This document shows positions 12,164-21,839 of a DNA stretch of 64,000 nucleotides, piece after piece. The notes below the pieces were generated by a model. That model had not been told where the DNA came from, did no database searches, and worked only from the letters and a program-made list of their open reading frames with translations. The DNA comes from Doryteuthis pealeii (lineage: Eukaryota > Mollusca > Cephalopoda > Myopsida > Loliginidae): assembly GCA_023376005.1 (NCBI GenBank), contig CM042151.1:81988018-82052017 (forward strand), given 5' to 3'. The position numbers were made by a program, and so were the translations under genes. How positions within the stretch are numbered: the first letter of the stretch is position 1; each line of letters starts with the position of its first letter.

Positions 12164-12766
12164 CCGCCCTGTCGGCTGGGGCGTTAGAATGCACCGACTG
12201 CACCTCTGCAGAGGGGTAAGACTCTCCCAATGGGACCACCTGTCGGCCGTGGGTGGCGACCCGTGATGCTTAAGGATAGAGCCCAGGTGGATGAGCAGTT
12301 CATGACTTGCAATACTCCACTTTGGCCCTATCTTGGGCTAGACGGGCGGTCGGAGAGGCCCCCTCCGATCAATCGGCTGGTCACATCAAGCCCTAGCACC
12401 TATATGATTTTCCCAACCCTATTGCCCTTATGGCAAGCCCCTACCCCCGTTTTATCATATGGATGCTAGAAGGCGGTGACTGCGGGTCTACATGTCCTGG
12501 GAATGACGTTAAACTCTATCTGATGGTGAGGTTCCAGTTTTGGAGGTTTGGGGGAATGTGGAGCACCCCTTCATCACCATTGCTCCCTGGTCCACTCTGA
12601 CCCGGAGTGGTAGTACCTGTTAGAGTCCCATCTATGGGTTAAATAGAAAAATGTATTTATAAAATAATTGTATTATCAATTAAGAATTGATTTATTTCAA
12701 AACTTTATCGGCATTAAATGACCCACTGAGGTTGATATGCCGTAAAACAAAACAAAACCAAAACCA
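12164..12766 (+). mobile_element. 603-bp interspersed element, family B, copy 1
   Basis: A relatively GC-rich element that starts CCGCCCTGTCGGCTGGGGCG and ends with an A-rich tail, GCCGTAAAACAAAACAAAAC. Near-full copies lie at 45238-45770 (minus) and 35217-35836 (minus, rearranged), with fragments at 19146-19434 and about 18068-18140 (plus) and a distant relative at 30947-31232. The minus copy has a 12-base target duplication, which shows the family is mobile. Open frames inside it are not conserved between copies. The A-rich 3' end suggests retroposition, but I cannot name the family. Confidence 0.7.
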
Positions 12767-13640
12767 GGCTACGCAGATAGAGCAATTCTTGAAAATACTT
12801 CGACCCAAGCCTTAAGTAGACAGTAAGGCACTTCAACATCTTCGTGAACTCAAATAAAACAAAGTTCATGTGTTTCAAACAGAATAGATCCAATGTTGTA
12901 TACTCTCTTTCCTTATTTTCTTACTTCTATTCTTCCAGCGTCTCTTCTAGCGTCTGGACTTCGTCTTGGGGACTTCGTGTCTGGTCTTCCATTGGGGATT
13001 TCTCTTTATAAGAAGCCCTGTGTCATTGGTAGTTTTTAGATAATAACACAAGACTTCGATTTAACTTAGATCATATTTTATTCTGAAATCCCCACCAGAC
13101 TACCTGCGCAGATTGAGTCGGCATAACACGACTTACCACCGTCGTGGTTTTTGGTCGATCTGACTAAAGCCCTTTCTAATCTAAACCGGAAGAGGGTCTT
13201 CTCCACCGATTCTCACGGTATCCACCGGAAGGAGGATCAGGACTGAGGTCAAGCCTTGTCATTCAATCTTTCAAGGCCGCCGGCTGAACTTATAACAGCC
13301 ATTTTGGTTTCTATACTACTGTACATAAATATTAGGAATCTAATAATTATGTTACACCAACTCCTCATTAAATGGCAAGCACCTGAAATTAGTATATATG
13401 TTCACATACCGAGGTAGCAATATCTCATCTACAGAAAGCGATATATGTATTGGAAAGACAGGGACTGCTATAGATTAGTTATTGATCATATGGAAACATT
13501 AATTCTCTGATAGAATAAAACGTGAATTCTTCCAAGCTGTAGCTGTATCCGTATTACCGTATGGCGGCACCACTTAGACTTGAACAAAACACTCATACCG
13601 TAACAATGAGTGTAGTCACTATATTTGAATACATTCTCCC
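12767..13640 (+). mobile_element. Non-LTR reverse transcriptase relic, split by a solo LTR
   Basis: Broken plus-strand coding remnants of a LINE reverse transcriptase. Just after 12767 a DYAD remnant of the YADD catalytic box is readable. From about 13360 a frame with stops reads SSLNGK, then YRGSNISSTESD, then IKREFFQAVAVS and VLPYGGTT, a run typical of the C-terminal side of such enzymes. A second relic of the same family at 48.3-48.9 kb gives matching residues in the same order. Frameshifts and stops make it non-functional. Clade not assigned. Confidence 0.75.
12894..13356. mobile_element. Solo LTR of about 463 bp
   Basis: The segment begins TGTTGTATAC, ends ATTATGTTACA (TG...CA), and is flanked by a 4-base duplication CCAA (12890-12893 and 13357-13360). 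It interrupts a reverse-transcriptase relic that is uninterrupted at the same place near 48.47 kb. A TATA-like TTTATAAG lies near 13006. No internal retroelement region is attached, so a solo LTR left by LTR-LTR recombination fits. Strand and superfamily are undetermined. Confidence 0.65.
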
Positions 13641-13702
13641 TCAATTTTGTCTGTATTCCATTGATCCACGGGACGTTTGATATACCAATTATGTTTTATC
13701 CC

Positions 13703-13704
<2 letters not shown>

Positions 13705-13750
<46 letters not shown>

Positions 13751-13806
13751 GAATTTCAATTTATTTCCATTGAATCAGTTTCATTGAAACGATTCAGTAT
13801 ATATAT

Positions 13807-13839
<33 letters not shown>

Positions 13840-13932
13840 GCGCGTGTGTGTGTGTATAGACGATTAAAATCGAATGTTTTGAAATGTACCTATTTTTTCT
13901 CGCAGTAGCGCGAATCTTCTGGGTACATATTT

Positions 13933-13975
<43 letters not shown>
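13705..13975. repeat. Cluster of three (TA)n tracts
   Basis: Tracts at about 13705-13747, 13798-13839 and 13935-13975, the middle one running into a short (GT)n. The frames through them are low-complexity Ile-Tyr runs and not genes. Confidence 0.9.
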
Positions 13976-13977
<2 letters not shown>

Positions 13978-14002
13978 AATGAAAAGGGAATTGAATCCGA
14001 CA

Positions 14003-14415
14003 ATATGAGGAAAAATGAGTAAAGAAAGGAAACGTAGATGGATAAAAATGAATTTAATCGATATCACTTTTAATCGATATCACTTACACATGTGTTTCGG
14101 TCCGTTTATCAAAATGTATACGGATTACGCTATTATTATTATTAAGATAATCAGAGGAAATTGAAATAAAGATAATAATTTTTAAAAAAATTAATTAAAA
14201 AAATCTCTATGTGTACGGAATATTTTTACATTTTTCCTATTATTATTATCATTATTTCGATTTCATCTGATTATTTTAATAATAATAATAGCGTAATCCG
14301 TATACATTTTGATAAACGGACTGAAACACATGTGTAAGTGATATCGATTAAAAGTGATATCGATTAAATTCATTTTTATCCATCTACATTTCTTTTCTTT
14401 ACTCACTTTTTCCTC

Positions 14416-14418
<3 letters not shown>
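14003..14418. repeat. Long foldback (inverted repeat) element
   Basis: Two arms of about 178 bases (14003-14180 and 14239-14418) are near-perfect reverse complements around a 58-base centre. Both carry a doubled ATCGATATCACTT phrase and CACATGTGT. The element sits between (TA)n tracts, compatible with TA-targeted insertion of a foldback or MITE-like element, but no transposase is present. A transcript would form a very long hairpin. Confidence 0.8.
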
Positions 14419-14446
<28 letters not shown>

Positions 14447-14519
14447 ATATATATATATTAAGTAAGAGTCGTGAATATCTATGCTACCAGCACGATCTGA
14501 TGATATATATTTTGTACTC

Positions 14520-14568
<49 letters not shown>

Positions 14569-14840
14569 TCGTGCTGGTAGCACAGATATTCACGACTCTT
14601 ACTTGCCATCGGTCATCACTCCTGGTAGGTCCTCCTCACAGCATCTAATGTCTGCGCAGAGCTGATCAATTAAGGTTTTTGCTGGTCTATCCACGTCACT
14701 TATGAGCTGGTCCTTCCTTCTCCAACAATACCCAACATATTTTTTCGTCTAACCGGAATGGGTTGTGTAATAGGAGGCAAGTGGCCGTACAGTTGCTCCT
14801 CGTCGACTTTCTTGTTAGGAGATGCACTCCACACATACTT
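14416..14840 (-). mobile_element. LINE 3' end relics in inverted orientation around (TA)n
   Basis: The minus strand of 14604-14840 reads, with frameshifts, EEQLYGHLPPITQ and later ISDV and QLCADIRCCEEDLPGVMTD. This resembles the C-terminal end of the same LINE family as the relics at 12.8-13.6 and 48.3-48.9 kb. The last 38 bases of this segment (14567-14604) recur as an inverted copy at 14462-14500, with (TA)n tracts at 14416-14458 and 14523-14565. The two tails are therefore head to head. Confidence 0.65.
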
Positions 14841-15540
14841 TAGAGAGTCCTTACTTGTTGTTTTCACAGGGGTTTTCTCTTTTGGTTTAGTGTTTTTGTC
14901 TTTGTGTTTGTCTTGTTCAATTTTTTGTATGTCATTTTAAACCCCCTTCTTGGTCGACTTCACTGCCCTGTCGTAAAACCACATTTGAAGCTTAAAGAAT
15001 AGTGAATTTTAAACGCCTGGAAGCAGATATGTTGAAGTTGACGTTTAAATCCTAGATCAAGTATTAATTTATCTATCTAAAAATGTAAGTTTAAAAATGC
15101 GCAATTTTGAGCAACATGTTTTCCGAGATTTTTTATATATTTAGAACAATTATTACTTACGATCTTTATTTTTCTTTTTTGTGTGTGTGTGTGTATGGAT
15201 CATCAAACGTATTACAAATATTATCCTGATCATCAGATCGATGAAATGCACGGAATAATTTTACAATATAGGCTTCCATAGATTTTCATTTATTTTACAT
15301 GCAAACATGTCATTAATTCAAGTTGATTTGTCCACACCATTTTTTTTAAAAGAGGGAGTCGTCAGCGATGTCATTTTCCTTAATTCCTTGAAAATTTCGG
15401 TTCTTTCATCATTGCATTTTCTCTCCCAGGTAATCCAATCTGGACAGATCGGATCCCCCAGCAACAGGCTTTTAAAAATTACGTCTCCATTTTAATATTC
15501 GTAAATTTTGAGCGTTTAGGTGGTTCCGTAGCTTTCTACG
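14841..15540. other. Unassigned intergenic DNA
   Basis: Nothing recognised apart from a short (GT)n near 15181-15195. A 62-codon plus-strand frame at 15307-15495 has no family resemblance and no start context that I would trust. Confidence 0.4.
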
Positions 15541-16170
15541 TTTGGTCATGTGACCTCCAGCCAATGGCGTTTGAGTTCTTTTTTACCGCCATATTTAAAA
15601 GAGTTTACTAAATTTTAGTTCGTGTTTAAGCGCCAATATCATCACCAGTAAAATAACGGCTGTGGTAAGTTTCTTTTTTCTTTGTTCAAAAGATGGAATT
15701 TTTACAATTTTTTTCATGTAAATCTGCATTTATCGCACACACATAAAGAAAATATCATTAATTAATGTAATAGAAGATATTATTTACAAACCTTCTATAG
15801 TCTTTGTCTTAACCTAAATAATATTTTCTACAGTTTGCCGGGTAATCCAACGAACCGATTTCATTTAAAAGCTAGTTTACCAAACCCCCTCCCGAATTTT
15901 TTTTAAAACAAATCAAACTGACGAAAAAAAAAGATAAACGATAAAAAAGTAAATAATCATGAATTATTGAGATAATGCAGCGCATTAATTAAACAAGATA
16001 AAGATAGAAAAAATCATTACTGTAAATTCTTAAAAATCATTTCCTAATCGATGTGCCTCTTTTCTTTATTTAGGCATGTAAAAATTCAAGCACTTTGCAA
16101 TAAGGGGGTTCACAGGACATTCTTCAAAAGATCAACAAAAATAAACTAATAATCCGATTTTTATAAAAAA
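15541..16170 (+). promoter_or_regulatory. Promoter/leader-exon-like segment, copy 1
   Basis: Ordered elements on the plus strand: GGTCATGTGACC (an E-box core, CATGTG), then CCAATGG, a TATTTAAAA, a CGCCAATAT phrase, then ACGGCTGTG directly followed by the donor-like GTAAGT at 15665-15670. A second copy at 17078 keeps the same order and has ATG in place of ACG. This copy therefore lacks the start codon. Farther on (about 16020-16170) both copies share CTTTATTTAG and AATTCAAGCAC phrases. Promoter and exon roles are inferred from the motif order and the duplication, not shown. Confidence 0.4.
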
Positions 16171-16268
16171 AATTCTTTATAACGAATTAAATAAAAGACA
16201 CCAAAAATAACTATCTCCCAGAAGGCTTCAGACCAGAAGATCCCTCTAAATATGCACAAAACCCCAGA

Positions 16269-16290
16269 AAATTCTTGGCGCCAAGAATTT
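16269..16290. repeat. 22-bp perfect palindrome centred on GGCGCC
   Basis: A perfect self-complementary 22-mer with core CTTGGCGCCAAG. Related TTGGCGCCAA cores lie at 16749-16760 and 17411-17420, and TGGCGCCAAT at about 17161. TTGGCGCC resembles E2F-type sites, but no gene is assigned to them here. Confidence 0.6.
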
Positions 16291-17049
16291 GTAGAGGTAA
16301 CACCTATTAAATTTCTCGGGAAATATTTGTCCTCAACAAAATAGTGGGAACCGCTAATAAAGGTCTTACTCTAAAATCATCCTCGTTTCTGTTCATTCGC
16401 TTCTTTCATTAAATTCCATTTCAGCTTACCAGGCCACAAGAAGGAAGAACCAGCTTTATTGGGGATAAAATACGAGCTAAACCTGTCCCCATAATAGTGA
16501 ACAATAAGTTGTTTTATGGTAGCTGACTATAAAAAATAAACTCATTTTCGGGGCCCAAAAAAAAACGTGTTTTAATTCTTGGTTCTAAAAAGTTGACCAG
16601 TGTTATGAGTATTCAAGAAGGAAAACATTACTTTAAAAAAAGATTAAATAGCTTTAAACGAAACTATTATTTATTTACAACCAAATTAAACGAAGCATTT
16701 ATTGCCATGATTCCTGTTTGTGGACAGGAAAATTTCATCGGGTAAAACTTGGCGCCAAGAATAAAAATTCTTGGCGTCATAGACATATTTTACAAAATCA
16801 AATCACTGCTTCTGAAAAAATATTACCAAAAGTCAGAGAATTGTCCAAGTTTTAGTGTTGATTTATCAATGAAAAGCTTTCGGATTTGTTTCAGGTCACT
16901 TAAGATTGACCCCCCCCCCTTATTTCGGTGCGCAGTTAGGTTATAGATGATTAAAACTGATTTTCGTATGAAGACTGAAGGTGTAAATAGAAAAAAAAAT
17001 TTAAATGAGCGATTTTGTTATAAAATAAATACCGAGAATATGAAAATTG

Positions 17050-17995
17050 AATATAATTTTTTTTTTTACTGTTATTTGGTCATGTGACCCCCAATCAATA
17101 GAGTTTGAGTTCTGTTTTACCACTATCTTTAAATAAGTCTTCTAAGGTTTAGCTGAAGTTTGGCGCCAATATTACCACGAAAATTATGGCTGTGGTAAGT
17201 TGTTTTTCTTTTGTTCAAAGGATGGGGGTTTTACAATTTTGTTAGGTAAATCTTATCAGCAAATATCACGCCTACATAAAGAAAATATCATTAATTCAAT
17301 ACAAGTTATTATTATCCAACCATGTATAGTATTTGCCTTAACCTAAATACTTTCCACACTCCTCTAGATAATCCAACAAACCGACCTTATTTAAGAGCTA
17401 GATCACCGTTTTGGCGCCAAGATAAGACATTCAGACCAGTTCTAAGAGTGGTCGACAAGAAATTATCCCCGGGTAATAACTAAAACAGAAGATACAGGGT
17501 GTTCTAAAATTCTCTCTCCATCAGACTGGTAGGTCTCTCAAACTTGACTCTATACATAGGAAGGACGTTCATATTGTTAGTATCTTTGATGTTAAATAAA
17601 CCGTTAGAATTGAACTATGGTTTGATTTTAGTTTTTATTTATTTGTTTCTGTTAGTGTTAGAATAAATGCTATACTAATACAATATCGCCATTCCAACAT
17701 ATAACATTGATGTCTATTCCACGATTTAAGTGTCAGACACAGATTCATAACATTATCGGAGACCACTTCACTGACAACACGCACGAAGGACGTATACACC
17801 AAAAAAAATCAAACTATGACAATTATTATTGTAAATTCTTAAAAATCATTTCCTAATCCCCGTGTCCCTTCTCTTTATTTAGTGCTGTACAAATTCAAGC
17901 ACCTTGCAGTAAAAGGGGTCACAGGAAATTCTTCAACACATTAACAAAAATTAACTAATGATCCGATTTTAATATTAAAAAGGGATTTTATTCTA
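17050..17995 (+). promoter_or_regulatory. Promoter/leader-exon-like segment, copy 2
   Basis: A diverged direct duplicate of 15541-16170. It has GGTCATGTGACC (17078-17089), CAATCAAT, CTTTAAATAAG, TTTGGCGCCAAT, then ATG-GCT-GTG at 17186-17194 with GTAAGT immediately after (17195-17200). Read as a first exon it would encode Met-Ala-Val and splice in phase 0. Some conserved animal genes, for example ribosomal protein S3A, start Met-Ala-Val with an early intron, but no downstream exon is recognisable, so I leave it unnamed. An alternative is a mobile segment carrying these motifs by chance. Confidence 0.4.
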
Positions 17996-18339
17996 AATAA
18001 AAGTTTACTCTAAATAAAAAAAGACTAAGTATTGTCTTCGTTAGTTTCTTTGTTACACGCAACAGTAGTTACTTGGGCTAGACGGGTCAGAGAACCTGCT
18101 TCAATCAATCAGTTGGTTACGTCAAATTGATCTGTATAAAATTATTCATATTTGTTAGGATTGTATAAAAAAAAAAACTCTTAAGAAACAACTACACACA
18201 AGTGTGAACATAAAATAAACGCAATTCCCTAACCCCAATCATCCAATAAGATCAAATTTAAAAACTGCGTTAGGAGAAAACTAAATGAATTGATAATGAA
18301 AAGAACTTCATTTTAGAAATAAAAGAATCAAAAGTGTAA

Positions 18340-18430
18340 TTGTTTTACTGTCTTTTCTTTTTCATCAGAAAAGAACGTTACAAGTTTGAAAATGTCAACA
18401 AGATTACAGAAAAGGAAAAAATGGGTGAGT
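18340..18430 (+). CDS. Mini-exon A: MSTR-type leader with GTGAGT donor
   Basis: The ATG at 18392 opens eleven codons, Met-Ser-Thr-Arg-Leu-Gln-Lys-Arg-Lys-Lys-Trp, ending directly at the strong donor GTGAGT (18425-18430). Just upstream is a pyrimidine-rich CTTTTCTTTTTCATC stretch like the 5' TOP starts of ribosomal protein genes. The N-terminus resembles that of ribosomal protein L27A, which in many animals begins with Met, a small residue, then a basic run. No following L27A exon is visible. Two further copies (18836, 20210) keep ATG-TCN-ACA-AGA and the donor. I treat it as a possible first exon or duplicated exon relic. The coding start is supported by conservation among copies only. Confidence 0.35.
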
Positions 18431-18572
18431 ATTAAAAAATAAAAAATAAAAAATAAAAACACAGAAGAAAAACGGTGAGTAGAAACTTTTCATTTTTTAT
18501 CGCCTTTTGTGATTTTTATACATTAACGTTAAGAAAAAAAAGCAAAAAAAAAAATAAGAGCGAGAGAAACAA

Positions 18573-18724
18573 ATGAAAGAGCGAGAGAGAGAGAGAGAGA
18601 CAAAAGCAAAAAAAAAAAAGAGAGAGAGAGAAGCCAAAAAAAGAGAGCGAGAGACAAAGCAAAAAGAAACTTTTCATTCTGTTTTGGAATTGTTTTATTG
18701 CCCTTTCCACCCCCACCCCACCCC

Positions 18725-18778
<54 letters not shown>
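18573..18778. repeat. (GA)n-rich tract with interspersed A-runs
   Basis: GA dinucleotide blocks separated by AAAAAA-type spacers, ending in a pure (GA)n from about 18731. All long frames here are Arg-Glu or Ser-Leu low-complexity artefacts. A second such tract lies at 19803-20130. Confidence 0.9.
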
Positions 18779-18789
18779 AAAGTAAATTG

Positions 18790-18868
18790 TTTTAGTGCCC
18801 CCCGCCCAAATAAAAACCTTGTAACAAATTTAAATATGTCGACAAGAAACAGAAGAAAAATGGTGAGT
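18790..18868 (+). CDS. Mini-exon B: MSTR-type leader with GTGAGT donor
   Basis: The ATG at 18836 opens Met-Ser-Thr-Arg-Asn-Arg-Arg-Lys-Met, ending at GTGAGT (18863-18868). It is a diverged copy of mini-exon A. The Ser codon differs silently (TCG for TCA), and the end is two codons shorter. The upstream sequence (TTGTTTTAGTGCCCCCC, then TTTAAAT before ATG) aligns with the other copies. A more degenerate fourth copy, without ATG, lies near 19060-19132 (TTTAAAAATATCAAGA). Coding status is uncertain. Confidence 0.3.
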
Positions 18869-19145
18869 ATAATTTTTTTTATTCTATATCTTTTCCTGAT
18901 TTTTATACATACAATGAACGAGGGGGTGGGGAAACGAAATTCAAAGCCTAACTAATGTCAAAATCTTTATTCAATTTTTGAATTATTTTTAAATATCAAC
19001 GCTAGCTTAGAAGAAGAAAAAAATTAAATCGTTGAAATTAAAAGCTAAAGTTGAATTTTCATTTTAATTTGAAATTGTTTTACCGCCTTTTTCCCCCAAA
19101 AAGAATATAACGGCTTTAAAAATATCAAGAATATGCAATTCCAAA

Positions 19146-19434
19146 CAGCCCTGTCAGCTGATACTATAGTATACATCAACTGCAGATGGATAAGTCTCCC
19201 CCAATGGGGCTACCTGTTGGCCTTGGGTGGTGACCCGTGATAATTAACAACGGGGGCCTGGTGACTTAGCTCTCCATGACATGCAACAGTCCACCTTGGC
19301 GTTTACTTAAGCTAGACGGGCGGTCGGAGAGCCCCGTCCAATCGATCGGCTGTTTGCGTCAAGCCCTAGAACGTATTATTGTACAGATCCTATTACCCTA
19401 ATGTCAAATCCCAAACCCTTTTCATCAGATATGT
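19146..19434 (+). mobile_element. Family B element fragment
   Basis: Diverged partial copy of the 603-bp element: AGCCCTGTCAGCTG, then GACCCGTGATAATTAA and CTAGACGGGCGGTCGGAGAG. It lies directly beyond the degenerate fourth mini-exon copy, so it probably interrupted that copy. Confidence 0.7.
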
Positions 19435-19801
19435 GGAATTAATTTACTTCTAATTACTAAGAAGGCTTAGTAGTTTCCATAGACACCTTCTAGACATCCG
19501 AATACTTACAGACCCCCTAAATTGTTGTATAGACCCCAGGGGATTTATGTAGACCACTTTGAGAAACCGTGCTCTACATCATTGAAAACTCTGTAACCAA
19601 AAATATTCTTATCATGAAATAATTACATGGCATAAACATTTACACAATGCTACTTTTGATTTAATGAAACAGGGTCTAGGGAAAGGGAGGTTCATGCATT
19701 TTCTAAAAGGATATTAGTTTTATGTAGTCATAAGCAAGTGAATTTTGACATTAGTTTGCGGTTTTTCTATTTCGGAATTATTTTGTATAAAAACGCTAGC
19801 T

Positions 19802-19802
<1 letters not shown>

Positions 19803-19863
<61 letters not shown>

Positions 19864-20130
19864 CAAACAAAAGAGAGAGGGAGAGAGATACAACAAAAAA
19901 AAGAGAGGAGAGAGAGATACAAACAAAAAAAAAAAGAGAGAGAGAGAGATACAAACAAAAAAAAAGAGAGAGAGAGATAGATACAAAAAAAAAGAGAGAG
20001 AGAGAGAGAGAGATACAAACAAAAAAGAAGAGAAAGAGAGAGAGATAGATACAACAGAGAGAGAGAGAGAGAGATACAAACAAAAAGAGAAAAGAGAGAG
20101 AGATAGATACAAACAAAAAGAGAGAAAGAC
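19803..20130. repeat. (GA)n array with regular ACAAACAAAAA spacers
   Basis: A pure (GA)n tract of nearly 60 bases is followed by about nine units of GA-run plus ATACAAACAAAAAA-type spacer. Unit length varies with the A-runs and GA-runs. It is a compound mini/microsatellite, and all frames through it are artefacts. Confidence 0.9.
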
Positions 20131-20149
20131 AAAAAAGAGACGAAATTTT

Positions 20150-20245
20150 CTATTTTGGAATTGTTTTACTGCTCCCCCCCCCCAAACCCCCAATGAAACC
20201 AGTTTGCAAATGTCGACAAGAAAACACAGAAGCAAAAGGGTGAGT
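20150..20245 (+). CDS. Mini-exon C: MSTR-type leader with GTGAGT donor
   Basis: The ATG at 20210 opens Met-Ser-Thr-Arg-Lys-His-Arg-Ser-Lys-Arg, ending at GTGAGT (20240-20245). The upstream TTTTGGAATTGTTTTACTG followed by a C-rich stretch aligns with the other copies. It is the last copy before the minisatellite that starts about 220 bases further on. As with A and B, no downstream exon can be recognised. Confidence 0.3.
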
Positions 20246-20459
20246 AGAATCTTTTCATTTTATATAACTGTTCGTGCTTTTTTTTTTTACATACAACACT
20301 AGATTAGAATAAAGAAAAAATGGTGGAGGGGAAAGGAGAGGGAAAAATGAAATTAAAAGCCTAGCTAAAATTGAAAATTTTATTCAATTTTGGAAGTGTT
20401 TTTATACATCAACGCTGGCTTAGAAAAGAAAAAAAGTATCATTCTATTTTGAAAATGCA

Positions 20460-21830
20460 CTAATCAACCGGAAGGGTTTTTTGTGTTTTATTTTTTGTTG
20501 GTTTTCTTGTGCAGGGGGTGATGAAAACAATAAAAAACGGTGTTTTTATTCTTTTTTTTTCTTGGTTGTTTTTTTTTTTATTTTTAGAGAGGGCTATAAA
20601 ACCCCTAACAATCAGAAACGTTTATTCATTTTTTTGTTGGTTGTTTTGTGTAGGGTGTGATGGAAAACCCAATAGCCAGAAACATTTTTGTTGGTTGTTT
20701 TGTGCGTGAGGGGGTGGGTGAGGGCGGTGAAACCCCCTAAAACCAGAAACTTTTTTTGTTAGTTGTTTGTGCCAGGGGTGATGAAAACCACACCAACCGA
20801 AACTTTTTTTTTATTTTGGGTGGAGAGGGTCATCACATCCTGCACAAATCAACCAGAAAGGTTTTTGGTGTTTTTTTTGTTGTTGGTTGTCTTGTGAAGG
20901 GGGTGATGAAAACCACAACAATCAAAAACCTTTTTGTTGGTTGTTTTGTGAAGGGGCTGACGAAATGCCCAAGAACCAGAAACAGTTTTTTTTTGTTTGT
21001 TGGTTGTATTGTGCAAGGAATGATGAAAACCAAAACAACCAGAAACGTTGGTTTTTTTTCTATTTTTTCTTTTCGTTGGTTGTTTTATGCTGGGGTGAGG
21101 AAATTGCCAACAACCAGACACTTTTTTTGTTGGTTGTTTTGTGTAGGGGTGATGAAAATCACAACAATCAGAAATTTTTTCTTTGGTTGTCCAGGGGGTG
21201 ACGAAATCCATAAGAACCAGAAACAGTTTTTTTTGTTTTTTTTGTGTAGGGGGTGACGAAATCCATAAGAACCAGAAACAGTTTTTTTTGTTTTTTTGTG
21301 TAGGGGGTGATGAAAACCACACAACCAGAAACTTTTTTTTTGTTTTGGTTGTTTTGTGTAGGGGTGATGAAAATCAAAACAACCAGAAAGGTTTTTTTTT
21401 GTTGCTTGTTTTTTTCCAGGGGTAAAGAAATCCCCAAGAACCAGAAACCGTTTGTTTTCTTTGTTTTTTGTTTGTATTGTGCAGGGGGTGATGAAAACCA
21501 CAACAACCAGAAACGATTTTAAAAAAACTTTCTTTTCTTTTCGTTGATTGTTTTATGCTGGGGTGAGGAAATCCACAACAACCAGAAACACTTTCATTTT
21601 TTTGTTGGTTGTTGTGTGCAGGGCTTTATGAAAACCCCAACACCAGAAACAGTTTTTGTTGTTGTTGTTTGATGTTTTGTGCAGGAAAAAGGGTTTTGTG
21701 ATGAAAATCCCAACAAACAGAAATTTTTTTTTTTGTGCAGAAGGTGATGAAAACTCCAAAAAGCAGAAACAGTTTTTGTTGGTTGTTTGTGATGTAGGTG
21801 TTGAAAAACCTGGAAAGTAAAATTATAATT
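20460..21830 (+). repeat. Minisatellite of about 22 units of 40-70 bp
   Basis: The repeated unit has three parts. They are a T-rich TTGTTGGTTGTTTTGTG, then (C/T)AGGGGTGATGAAAACC or a GACGAAAT variant, then CACAACAACCAGAAAC. The first and last parts are partly complementary, so each unit can fold. At least three unit subtypes (GATGAAAACC, GACGAAATCC, GAGGAAATCC) alternate, and a subtype pair with CTTTTCGTTG at about 21060-21115 recurs at 21535-21590, so the array has higher-order structure. Many units read ...TTGTGCAG or TTGTGTAG, like splice acceptors. Long frames on both strands come from the repeat, so I call no protein. Confidence 0.85.
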
Positions 21831-21839
21831 AAACGGTGC

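Noticed and set aside
19767..20235. Long overlapping minus-strand frames of Ser-Leu runs resembling membrane proteins
   Set aside because: They are translations of (GA)n/(CT)n repeats. All three frames on both strands are open for the same reason.
20833..21506. Several 66-157-codon frames on both strands that look protein-like
   Set aside because: They follow the minisatellite unit and shift frame from unit to unit. No frame is favoured and no start or family is recognisable.
20500..21830. C/D-box snoRNA array, because GTGATGA matches the C box in many units
   Set aside because: A consistent D box (CTGA) and terminal stem at the proper distance are missing, and several units have GACGAAA or GAGGAAA instead of the C box.
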